Part shown: one piece after another, positions 42,464-49,159 of the stretch | Layout: every line of letters begins with the position of its first letter | Position numbering within the stretch: the first letter of the stretch is position 1 | Assembly (NCBI RefSeq): GCF_001423405.1 | Contig: NZ_LMNS01000038.1 | Location: 492,753-541,911, forward strand | Reading direction: 5' to 3' | DNA: 49,159 nucleotides | From: Methylobacterium sp. Leaf123 | GTDB taxonomy: Bacteria > Pseudomonadota > Alphaproteobacteria > Rhizobiales > Beijerinckiaceae | The notes under the pieces: generated by a model | Database searches by the model: none | Seen by the model: the letters and a program-made list of their open reading frames with translations, nothing else | Told to the model about the DNA's origin: nothing | Program-made: the position numbers and the translations under genes

Positions 42464-43228
42464 ATGAGCGAAGCCATCACCATCGAGGATCTTTTGGGGG
42501 GCGTCCGCCTGATCCGCTGGAACCGCCCGGCCAAGAAGAACGCGCTGACCGGGGCGATGTACGACGCCGCCACGGCGGCGCTGACGGGCGCCGACGACGA
42601 GTCCCAAAAAATCGGGGCGGTGGTGTTTGCCGGGCTGCCCGGCGCCTTCACCGCCGGCAACGATCTGGCCGACTTCTTCGCCGCCGGCACGGCGCCGCGC
42701 GACGCGTTTTCCGAGATGCCGGCCCTGCGCTTCATCCGGCAGCTCGCCCGCACCCGCACGCCGATGGTCGCGGCGGTGGACGGGCTCGCCATCGGCGTCG
42801 GCACGACGCTGACGCTGCATTGCGACCTCGTCTATGTCGGGCCGCAGGCGCGCTTCCGCATGCCGTTCGTGGAACTCGGCGTGGTGCCGGAGGCCGCCGC
42901 CAGCCACCTGCTGCCGCGCCGGATCGGCCTCGCCCGCGCCTCGGCGCTGCTGCTGCTCGGCGAGCCGTTCGACGGCGCGGCCGCCGTGGCGCTCGGGCTC
43001 GCCAACGCGGAACTGCCCTCCGAGGCGCTGGAGGCGCACGCGCTGGCGCAGGCCGCGCGGCTGGCCGCCCTGCCGCGCCGGGCGGTGCAGGCGACCCGCG
43101 CGCTGATGCGCGGCGAGCAGGGGCTGGTCGAGGCGGCGATCGAGGCCGAGGCGCAGGCCTTCGAGGCGGGCCTGCGCGATCCCGAGACGCAGGCGCGGCT
43201 CGCCCGCTTCCTCGCCGGCAAGGCGTGA
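42464..43228 (+). CDS. Enoyl-CoA hydratase/isomerase family protein (crotonase)
   Basis: The ATG at 42464 gives a 254-residue protein (MSEAITIEDLLGGVRLIRWN). Crotonase-fold signatures are present: NRPAKKNALTGAMYDAATAA, FAGLPGAFTAGNDLADFFA (oxyanion-hole loop), AVDGLAIGVGTTLTLHCDLV and FRMPFVELGVVPEAAASHLL. The catalytic Glu of hydratases has a candidate in VELGVVPEAA. It acts on a CoA thioester, as hydratase or isomerase. First gene of a three-gene operon with two SDR genes, joined by GTGA and ATGA overlaps, so the pathway probably handles an acyl-CoA and its alcohol/ketone steps. Confidence 0.9.
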   Translation: MSEAITIEDLLGGVRLIRWNRPAKKNALTGAMYDAATAALTGADDESQKIGAVVFAGLPGAFTAGNDLADFFAAGTAPRDAFSEMPALRFIRQLARTRTPMVAAVDGLAIGVGTTLTLHCDLVYVGPQARFRMPFVELGVVPEAAASHLLPRRIGLARASALLLLGEPFDGAAAVALGLANAELPSEALEAHALAQAARLAALPRRAVQATRALMRGEQGLVEAAIEAEAQAFEAGLRDPETQARLARFLAGKA

Positions 43229-44088
43229 GCGCCCCCGTCACACCCTCGCTGCGGGGAAAAGTCTGCCTCGTGGCCGGGGCCTCGCGCGGGGTCGGGCGCG
43301 GGCTCGCCCGCGGGCTGGGGGAGGCGGGCGCGACGGTGATCGTCACCGCGCGCTCCTCCGAGACCGGGCGGCGCACCGAGACGCGCGCGGAAGCGATCGA
43401 GGACACCGCCCGCGAGGTCGATGCGGCCGGCGGCGAGGGGCACCATTACCTGTGCGACCACACAAGCGAGCGGGCGGTGGACGAACTCGTGCACTGGGCG
43501 CTTCGCCGGTTCGGGCGGATCGATGTCGCGGCCTCCAGCGTCTGGGGCGGCAACGAGGGCTATGACGGCGAGCGCTACCCCGACGGCGCCGCCTGGGGCA
43601 CGCCGTTCTGGCGCCGCTCGGCCGAGCCGTTCTCGCAGTTCCTGGGGACGGGGCCCTATCCCGGACTGCTGCTGGCCCGCGCCGTGGCGCCCGCCATGGT
43701 CGCCGCCCGCGCCGGCCTGATCGCCTTCGTCTCCTTCGGCACCGAGGAGGGCTATCTCGGCGATTTCTACTACGACCTCGCCAAGGCGACGACGAACCGG
43801 CTCGCCTTCGCCTGCGCCGCCGAGCTGACGCCCCACGGCGTCTGCGCGCTCAGCCTCTCGCCGGGCTTCGTCGCCACCGAGCGGGTGCGCGATCTCGGCC
43901 AGGAGGCGCTCGCCACCGAGAGCCCGCTCTATGCCGGCCGGGCGCTCGCGGCGCTCGCCGCCGACCCCGCCGTGCTGGACCGGGCGGGGCGGACGGTCCA
44001 TGTCGGGGATCTCGCCCGCGCCTACGGCTTCACCGATGCCGACGGCCGCCAGCCGGAGCGCTTCCGGATCGGAGAGGATGACGCATGA
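43225..44088 (+). CDS. SDR-family oxidoreductase with altered NNAG motif
   Basis: The GTG at 43225 overlaps the crotonase stop as GTGA. The 287-residue SDR has the Rossmann motif VAGASRGVGRGLARGLGEAG (TGxxxGxG replaced by AGASRGVG) and the active-site Tyr-x-x-x-Lys in FYYDLAKATT with a Ser in FVSFGTEEG. Where most members have NNAG it reads VAASSVWGG, so the conserved Asn is missing; the DHRS1-like VNNAWGG would be the nearest form. Otherwise typical in length, with a long insert after GTPFWRR. It should use NAD(P) on a hydroxyacyl or ketone substrate. Confidence 0.85.
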   Translation: MSAPVTPSLRGKVCLVAGASRGVGRGLARGLGEAGATVIVTARSSETGRRTETRAEAIEDTAREVDAAGGEGHHYLCDHTSERAVDELVHWALRRFGRIDVAASSVWGGNEGYDGERYPDGAAWGTPFWRRSAEPFSQFLGTGPYPGLLLARAVAPAMVAARAGLIAFVSFGTEEGYLGDFYYDLAKATTNRLAFACAAELTPHGVCALSLSPGFVATERVRDLGQEALATESPLYAGRALAALAADPAVLDRAGRTVHVGDLARAYGFTDADGRQPERFRIGEDDA

Positions 44089-44939
44089 GCTTGTCAGGGA
44101 AGACGCTGTTCATCACCGGCGCCTCGCGCGGCATCGGGCTCGCCATCGGCCTGCGCGCCGCCCGCGACGGCGCCAACGTCGCCATCGCGGCCAAGACCGC
44201 AGAGGCGCATCCGAAGCTGGAGGGCACGATCTTCACCGCCGCCGAAGCCATCGAGCGGGCCGGCGGCCGGGCGCTGCCGCTCACCGTCGATGTCCGCGAC
44301 GAGGAGGCGGTGAAGACGGCGCTGGATGAAACCGCAAAAGAATTCGGCGGGATCGACATCGTGGTCAACAACGCGAGCGCGATCTCGCTGTCGAACACGC
44401 CCAGGACCGAGATGAAGCGCTTCGATCTGATGCATCAGATCAACACGCGCGGCACCTACATGGTCAGCAAATACGCGATCCCGCATCTGGAGCGGGCGGA
44501 GAACCCGCATATCCTGATGCTCTCGCCGCCGCTCGACATGGCGGAGAAATGGTTCGCGCCGCATCTGGCCTACTCGATGGCCAAGTTCGGCATGTCGCTC
44601 TGCGTGCTCGGGCTCGCCGGAGAACTCCGGGGAAGAGGCATCGCCGTCAACGCCCTGTGGCCGCGCACTACCATCGCCACGGCCGCCGTGCAGAACCTGC
44701 TCGGCGGCGACGCGCTGATGCAGGCGAGCCGCACGCCGGAGATCATGGCGGATGCCGCGCATGCCGTGTTCCTGCGGGAGGCCAAGGGCTTCACCGGGCA
44801 TTTCCTCATCGACGACACGGTTCTGAGTGAGGAAGGCGTCACGGACTTTTCAAAATACCGCGTCACAGCAGGCGTTCCGCTTGCGCCGGACTTCTTCGTG
44901 CCAGACACAAGCGTCGCCCCGCCCGGGGCACTCGACTGA
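44085..44939 (+). CDS. SDR-family oxidoreductase (HSDL2-like)
   Basis: The ATG overlaps the previous stop as ATGA. The 284-residue protein has TGASRGIGLAIGLRAARDGA, NNASAISLSNTPRTEM, a Ser in LMLSPPLDM and YSMAKFGMS (Tyr-x-x-x-Lys). Features such as IAAKTAEAHPKLEGTIFTAA and LMHQINTRGTYMVSKY are typical of the hydroxysteroid dehydrogenase-like 2 group, whose substrate is not established. The SCP2 domain found in eukaryotic HSDL2 is absent. Third gene of the crotonase operon; the CorA gene follows after 25 bases. Confidence 0.88.
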   Translation: MSLSGKTLFITGASRGIGLAIGLRAARDGANVAIAAKTAEAHPKLEGTIFTAAEAIERAGGRALPLTVDVRDEEAVKTALDETAKEFGGIDIVVNNASAISLSNTPRTEMKRFDLMHQINTRGTYMVSKYAIPHLERAENPHILMLSPPLDMAEKWFAPHLAYSMAKFGMSLCVLGLAGELRGRGIAVNALWPRTTIATAAVQNLLGGDALMQASRTPEIMADAAHAVFLREAKGFTGHFLIDDTVLSEEGVTDFSKYRVTAGVPLAPDFFVPDTSVAPPGALD

Positions 44940-44964
44940 AGCCTCATCCGACAGGTCACATCCG

Positions 44965-45969
44965 TTGATCTTCACCCACAAGCCCGTTGCGGGCGGCTCC
45001 CAGACGGTGCTGGAGCGCCGCTACCTCGAACTGCAGGAGCCGATCTCCGAGGACACGGTCTGGCTCGACCTCGTGCGCCCGACGCGGGAGGAGGAGGTGA
45101 AGGTCGAATCCTTCCTCGGCATCACCGTGCCGACCCGCGAGGAGATGAAGGACATCGAGCCCTCCGAGCTGCTCTATGTCGAGGCCGGCGCCCGCTACAT
45201 GACGGGCCGCGTGCTCTCGCGCGTCAGCGATTCCGAGGAGCCGGGCCTGGCCGGCATCACCTTCATCCTGCGCGACAACCGGCTCATCACCGTGCGCTAC
45301 GAGGAGCCGCAGGCGTTCCGGATGTACACCCAGCGCGCCGGCCGGGCGACGGGCAACGGGCCGTCGCGCTCGGTCTCGGGCGAGTCGATCCTGGCCGGGC
45401 TGATCGAGGCGGTGATCGACCGCGCGGCCGACGTGCTCCAGCTCCAGGGCGAGCGCATCGATCGCCTCTCGCGAAAAATCTTCGAGGAGAAGGGCGATCC
45501 GTCCTCGCGCAACAACGCGCTGCAGGACACCTTGCGCTCGCTCGGGCGCTACGGCGACCTGATCTCGAAGCAGCGCGAGAGCCTCGTCTCGATGGAGCGC
45601 ATCCTGCTCTCGCTCTCGGCGACCTACCGCACCGCCAAGGCCCCGCGCGAGCTGCGCGAGGACGTGCGCTCGACCTTACGCGACCTGCAATCGCTCGAAG
45701 AGCACGCGACCTTCATCTCGGCCAAGATCCAGTTCCTGCTCGACGCGACGCTCGGCCTCGTGAACCTGGAGCAGAACAACATCATCAAGCTGTTCTCGGT
45801 CATGGCGGTGGTGTTCATGCCCCCCACCCTGATCGCCTCGATCTACGGCATGAACTTCAAGACCATGCCGGAGCTCGACTGGCATTTCGGCTACCCCGCC
45901 GCCGTCGGCATGATGGTGGTGGCCGCCGTGCTGCCTTACGTGTTCTTCCGCTGGAAGAAGTGGCTATAG
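44965..45969 (+). CDS. corA: CorA-family Mg2+ transporter (TTG start)
   Basis: The 334-residue protein starts at a TTG (44965), giving MIFTHKPVAGGSQTVLERRY; no ATG or GTG in frame fits better, because the only earlier ATG lies inside the SDR gene. The C-terminal membrane part has the signature YGMNFKTMPEL in the loop between the two membrane segments (LFSVMAVVFMPPTLIASIYG and YPAAVGMMVVAAVLPYVFF). The long helical funnel (residues 130-270) precedes it. It carries Mg2+, and perhaps Co2+ or Ni2+, through the inner membrane as a pentamer. It lies 25 bases after the SDR gene, on the same strand, but likely has its own regulation. Confidence 0.92.
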   Translation: MIFTHKPVAGGSQTVLERRYLELQEPISEDTVWLDLVRPTREEEVKVESFLGITVPTREEMKDIEPSELLYVEAGARYMTGRVLSRVSDSEEPGLAGITFILRDNRLITVRYEEPQAFRMYTQRAGRATGNGPSRSVSGESILAGLIEAVIDRAADVLQLQGERIDRLSRKIFEEKGDPSSRNNALQDTLRSLGRYGDLISKQRESLVSMERILLSLSATYRTAKAPRELREDVRSTLRDLQSLEEHATFISAKIQFLLDATLGLVNLEQNNIIKLFSVMAVVFMPPTLIASIYGMNFKTMPELDWHFGYPAAVGMMVVAAVLPYVFFRWKKWL

Positions 45970-46179
45970 GCCCCTCCGCGCGGTGCCGGGGGTGGGCGAC
46001 CCGGCCTCCGAACGAATCCCGGAAACCCCCGCCCCACCGGCCGAGGTTCCCGGAATTTTACGGCCTCCCCCCAAGAGAATTTTCGGACCCGGTCGCCTGA
46101 ACTCACGTTCTTAAGGTGCCGGCTGACGGTGAGATCACTCCCCCAGCCCCCTCGTTCAGCACTCAGGAGACGAAATTCC

Positions 46180-46725
46180 ATGGCCACCAAGCAGAAGACC
46201 TTGCACGACGCGTTCTACGAGACGTTGAAGGACGTCTATTACGCGGAAAAGCAATCGGTGCGTGCGCTGAAGAAGTCGGCCAAGGCGGCTGAACATGACG
46301 AACTCCGCCAAGCGTTCGAGACCCATGCCGAGGAGAGCGCCAACCAAGTGGAGCGCCTGCAGCAGGTGTTCGAGCTCATCGGTAAGCCGGCCCGCGCCAA
46401 GACCTGCGAGGCGATGCAGGGGCTGACCTCCGAGATGGAGGAGGATCTGGAGGATTTCGAGGACAGCCCGGCCGCCGACGCGGTGCTGGCGGCCTGCGCC
46501 CAGGCGGTCGAGCATTACGAGATCGCCCGCTACGGCACGCTCAAGACCTGGGCGACCCAGCTCGGCTACGCCGACGCCGCCAAGCTGCTCGACGAGACCC
46601 TTCAGGAAGAGAAGAAGACCGACGAACTGCTCTCGCAGATCGCCGAGCGCATCAACACCGAGGGCTCCGAAGAGGAGGCCGAGGCCGGCGAAACGAAGGG
46701 CAAGGGACGGCGCAAGAGCGCCTGA
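46180..46725 (+). CDS. Ferritin-like stress protein of the DUF892/YciF family
   Basis: The ATG at 46180 has AGGAG upstream. The 181-residue protein begins MATKQKTLHDAFYETLKDVY and has the family's four-helix layout (YAEKQSVRALKKSAKAAEHD, HAEESANQVERLQQVFELIG, CAQAVEHYEIARYGTLKTWA, LDETLQEEKKTDELLSQIAE). The carboxylates Glu and His in ExxxH-like positions (AEK, HAEES, EHYE, EEKKTDE) suggest a di-metal site. A Lys/Glu-rich tail (EAEAGETKGKGRRKSA) may be disordered. Such proteins are induced by osmotic and oxidative stress. A strong terminator follows. Confidence 0.9.
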   Translation: MATKQKTLHDAFYETLKDVYYAEKQSVRALKKSAKAAEHDELRQAFETHAEESANQVERLQQVFELIGKPARAKTCEAMQGLTSEMEEDLEDFEDSPAADAVLAACAQAVEHYEIARYGTLKTWATQLGYADAAKLLDETLQEEKKTDELLSQIAERINTEGSEEEAEAGETKGKGRRKSA

Positions 46726-46806
46726 TCCCACGGGGCACGCGGCAGGACCAAGGATCCTGCCGCGAGACGGGCCGCAGATCGCGGACAGGCAAGCCAGATC
46801 AGGAAA
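46726..46806. other. Short gap between DUF892 gene and its terminator
   Basis: Contains a second imperfect hairpin (GGCAGGAtcca/aggaTCCTGCC type, about 46741-46760); no gene. Confidence 0.35.
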
Positions 46807-46835
46807 GGGGCGCCCTCAAAGGGCGCCCCTTTTTT
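46807..46835 (+). terminator. Strong Rho-independent terminator of the DUF892 gene
   Basis: GGGGCGCCCT-CAA-AGGGCGCCCC (perfect 10-bp stem) followed by TTTTTT. Confidence 0.92.
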
Positions 46836-47336
46836 CGTTCCGGACGTCTCCCGGCCCCCTTCCGACACTCGGTATCGCGGCCGCCACGCCCATTCGAATC
46901 GCGCGCGTTCTTCCCGCTCGGAGAGCCTTTGAAAGCGTGCTCTCGAGGCCGGGTTGATCTTCGCCGGGCGGATTTCATACCAAATCCGATTGATCCCTTC
47001 GGGATGGCGGATTTGGACGTCGCTCGGGCGCCGCGCGGGCTTACGGATACGATCCCCGCTGGGATCAAGCGGAACCCGGTTCAGTCATCCGCGAGCGGGA
47101 AGCCGGCCCTTGAATGGCGTGTCCGGCGCCACCTCTGCGCCCGCTGCGTGCCTGACCGGCACGGGGTTTTCGGCCGACCCAAGTTCCTGATGCCCTGCCT
47201 CTACACTGACATCTTTTTTACAAAGGCCATTGCTTCCAAGGGATTAAATTCGATCACGGGCCTTTAACCCGTTATTCAATAGTTGCCCCGCTTTTCCAAT
47301 AGATCCATGAGGCACCGAGCGGTGGACTGACGTGAA
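46836..47336. other. Intergenic region before the chemotaxis receptor
   Basis: About 500 bases without a supported gene; it contains the intergenic palindrome at 46980-47016, and an AT-richer stretch just before the receptor start. A promoter is expected near the AT-rich part (47200-47330). Confidence 0.45.
46980..47016. repeat. Nested intergenic palindrome
   Basis: CCAAATCCG (46980-46988) pairs with CGGATTTGG (47008-47016), enclosing ATCCC-TTC-GGGAT (46993-47005). A similar GATCCCC-GCT-GGGATC motif follows at about 47050. This resembles REP-type mobile palindromes seen in alphaproteobacterial intergenic DNA, which is an inference. Confidence 0.5.
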
Positions 47337-49034
47337 ATGAAATATATCAACAATGCCAGTGTCTTCTTGAAGCTATGCGCGCCGCTCGTCCTGATGGCTG
47401 CCATGGCCATCGCCCTTATTCTGCACGAGCGGGCGACGTTCGAAGGGATCGCCATCCAGTCCCGCTATGTCGCCGACGTTCTGACGGTGCGGCAGGAGGC
47501 TTATCTCAAGGCTCAGGCCGGTGTTGCGGAGGCGACCCTGCTCAGCCGCAACCTCATCATCACCCCCAGAAAGGAAAAGATCGACCGATACAAGGCACGA
47601 TACGACGCCACCGTCAGCGGTGTTTACAAAAACATCGATCGGCTGATTGCCCTGGCGGACACGCCCGCACGCATCAAATTCGGCAACGATGTTCGCAAAC
47701 TCGCCGAAGCCTATTTCGCCATCGTCGACAGGACCATCGTTCTTGGCAGCAGGAACGAGGTCGATGCCGCGATGACGATCGTGGAGGAGGAAGTTCAGCC
47801 CGCGCGTGCGAAGCTCACCGAGCTGGTGGACGCGCGCACGCACAAGATCACCGAGGAGATGCAGGCCGGCGCGAGCCAACTCGAGCGGGATGTCAGAACG
47901 GCCGTCACCCAGCTGATCGTAATGGCGGCGGTCGCCCTGCTTCTGGCCGCCGTGCTCTCCGGTGCGATCGTCGTGTTCGGCATTACCCGGCCGCTCTCGC
48001 AGCTCGTCTCCATTCTGAACCGGATGGCTCAGGGCGAGATCGACTCCACGATTCGTCAAGCCGCGCGCGGCGACGAGATCGGCGCCGTGGGACGGGCGGT
48101 CGAGGGCATCAAGACGATGGTGGCCCGGAAGGCGGCCGAGGACGCCGAGCGACGGCAGATCGCCGAGACCGCCGCGGCGGCTGAGCGCAAGCGCACGATG
48201 ATGGAGCTCGCCGACGGCTTCGAGGGGGCGGTCGGCGGCATCGTCGGCATGGTCTCCTCCTCGGCGACCGAGTTGCAGGCGACGGCACAGCAGATGACCT
48301 CGACGGCTCAGAGGACCGCCACCCGATCGACCAGCGTCGCCTCGGCCGCGGAGGAGGCATCCGCGAACGTCAACACCGTCGCCTCCGCCGCCGAGGAGCT
48401 CGGTGCATCGGTGCAGGAAATCGGCCGGCAGGTCTCCGGTTCGGCCAACCTCGCCCAGCAGGCGGTGGCCGAGGCGGACGAGACGGGTTCCCACGTCACC
48501 GAGTTGAGCAGGGCCGTGACCCGGATCGGCGACGTAGTGAACCTCATCGCCAACATCGCGAGCCAAACCAACCTACTCGCGCTCAACGCCACCATCGAGG
48601 CGGCACGGGCCGGCGAAGCCGGTCGCGGCTTCGCCGTCGTCGCCGCCGAGGTGAAGGAGCTGGCAAACCAGACCGCCCGCGCCACCGAGGAAATCTCCGG
48701 CCAGATCGGCCAGATCCAGGGGGCGACCGGGCAGGCGGTGGGTGCGATCGGCTCGATCACCACGCGGATCCGGGAGATCAACGCGGTGACCGCGACGATC
48801 GCGGCGGCGGTCGAGCAGCAGGGCGCGGCGACGCAGGAGATCGTGCGCAACGTCGCCGAAGCTTCGGTGGGAACCAGCGAGGTCACGACCAATATCGGCG
48901 GAGTGGCCGAGGCCTCCGAGGAAACGGGGGCTGCCGCGAGCCAGGTGCTGATGTCGGCTTCGGAGCTGTCGCGTCAGTCCGAGCACCTGTCCGCCGAGGT
49001 CCAACGCTTCCTCGCGACGATTCGCGCGGCCTAA
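47337..49034 (+). CDS. Methyl-accepting chemotaxis protein
   Basis: The 565-residue receptor begins MKYINNASVFLKLCAPLVLM. It has TM1 (about residues 10-27), a periplasmic helical domain (residues 28-185), TM2 (about 190-215, IVMAAVALLLAAVLSGAIVV), a HAMP domain (ITRPLSQLVSILNRMAQGEI, residues 215-265), and a cytoplasmic signalling domain with the conserved hairpin tip (NLIANIASQTNLLALNATIE, then AARAGEAGRGFAVVAAEVKE). Methylation-type Glu/Gln sites flank the tip. It has no C-terminal NWETF-type pentapeptide. The sensory domain type is not recognised and the ligand is unknown. Nothing else of a chemotaxis operon is nearby, as is usual for scattered receptors. Confidence 0.95.
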   Translation: MKYINNASVFLKLCAPLVLMAAMAIALILHERATFEGIAIQSRYVADVLTVRQEAYLKAQAGVAEATLLSRNLIITPRKEKIDRYKARYDATVSGVYKNIDRLIALADTPARIKFGNDVRKLAEAYFAIVDRTIVLGSRNEVDAAMTIVEEEVQPARAKLTELVDARTHKITEEMQAGASQLERDVRTAVTQLIVMAAVALLLAAVLSGAIVVFGITRPLSQLVSILNRMAQGEIDSTIRQAARGDEIGAVGRAVEGIKTMVARKAAEDAERRQIAETAAAAERKRTMMELADGFEGAVGGIVGMVSSSATELQATAQQMTSTAQRTATRSTSVASAAEEASANVNTVASAAEELGASVQEIGRQVSGSANLAQQAVAEADETGSHVTELSRAVTRIGDVVNLIANIASQTNLLALNATIEAARAGEAGRGFAVVAAEVKELANQTARATEEISGQIGQIQGATGQAVGAIGSITTRIREINAVTATIAAAVEQQGAATQEIVRNVAEASVGTSEVTTNIGGVAEASEETGAAASQVLMSASELSRQSEHLSAEVQRFLATIRAA

Positions 49035-49159
49035 GAGCCCGTCCGATAATGTCTGGCCGGGGTTGAGTGGCCGGGATGGCGGTGATTCCAGAAGGGTGCT
49101 GAAGCCTGATCTGGACGTGCCATGTGGACCCCGACCACTCGCCGGCAGCATAACCGTGC
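49035..49159 (+). mobile_element. Left end of an IS5-type insertion sequence (cut by window edge)
   Basis: Right after the receptor stop, GAGCCCGTCCGATAATG looks like a terminal inverted repeat, and 87 bases later the transposase frame starts. The right end lies outside the window, so the target duplication cannot be checked. Element assignment rests on the transposase N-terminus and this end-like sequence. Confidence 0.55.
49122..49159 (+). CDS. IS5-family transposase, N-terminal end (partial)
   Basis: The frame starts MWTPTTRRQHNR and runs off the window. The MWTPxTRRQH start is typical of IS5-group transposases in alphaproteobacteria, which continue with a TDAEWxLIEP helix-turn-helix region. 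Only 12 residues are visible, so intactness is unknown. Confidence 0.6.
   Translation, partial: MWTPTTRRQHNR

Noticed and set aside
42038..44001. Long minus-strand frames opposite the crotonase and SDR genes
   Set aside because: Antisense shadows of genes with clear catalytic motifs and overlapping starts.
44827..44964. Earlier ATG start for CorA
   Set aside because: It lies inside the SDR gene in another frame and adds a non-family N-terminus.
1..49159. CRISPR array
   Set aside because: No set of regularly spaced direct repeats was seen; the only repeated units are the dispersed 100-bp family and short pairs.

Overview
The window looks like chromosome from a GC-rich alphaproteobacterium, most likely the Methylobacterium/Methylorubrum group. 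This is inferred from base composition, the sdhCDAB locus, the DUF6894-type and other small stress-type proteins, and an IS5-type transposase start at the right edge. No sequence search could be run, so names rest on motifs, length and context.

Region 1 (1-12850) is the end of an integrated island. A tRNA-Ile2 (anticodon CAT, minus strand, 12851-12926) is followed directly at its 3' end by a tyrosine integrase (11003-12766). The island continues left past base 1; no second copy of the tRNA 3' end is visible in the window, so the distal attachment site lies outside. The cargo is a tightly coupled three-gene operon on the minus strand (6879 to 936): DUF6361 protein, PLD-type nuclease, SNF2/DEAH helicase, joined by GTGA and ATGA overlaps. 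It looks like an anti-phage or nucleic-acid surveillance system. Around it are a LysR remnant, two small unknown genes, decayed phage tail sequence and an intact GIY-YIG (T5orf172/MUG113) protein with Sel1-like repeats.

Region 2 (12927-25304) holds many small, mostly uncharacterised genes: a 33-residue membrane peptide, an EEP phosphatase, the YedK/HMCES abasic-site protein, a lipoprotein L,D-transpeptidase, a holin-III-like membrane protein, a DUF6894 protein, a zinc ribbon, a cupredoxin-like exported protein and a Hint-domain protein. Three copies of a roughly 100-bp dispersed repeat lie just after gene ends here.

Region 3 (24436-37551) is housekeeping: mntR and mntH diverge around an 18-bp MntR-box-like palindrome; a LysR regulator diverges from an SLC13-like permease; then sdhC-sdhD-sdhA-(exported unknown)-sdhB with a strong terminator; an AprI/Inh-type inhibitor lipoprotein; an outer-membrane beta-barrel protein; and a KpsF/KdsD arabinose-5-phosphate isomerase.

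Region 4 (38280-41590) is a sharply AT-rich cassette with two overlapping genes that match the Hachiman defence system (HamA DUF1837 nuclease, HamB helicase), set between GC-rich host genes. The left border coincides with a large hairpin plus T-run.

Region 5 (41588-49159) returns to host sequence: a YdcZ-type transporter, a three-gene crotonase-SDR-SDR operon, a CorA transporter with a TTG start, a DUF892 ferritin-like stress protein with a clean terminator, a methyl-accepting chemotaxis protein, and the first bases of an IS5-type element cut by the window edge.
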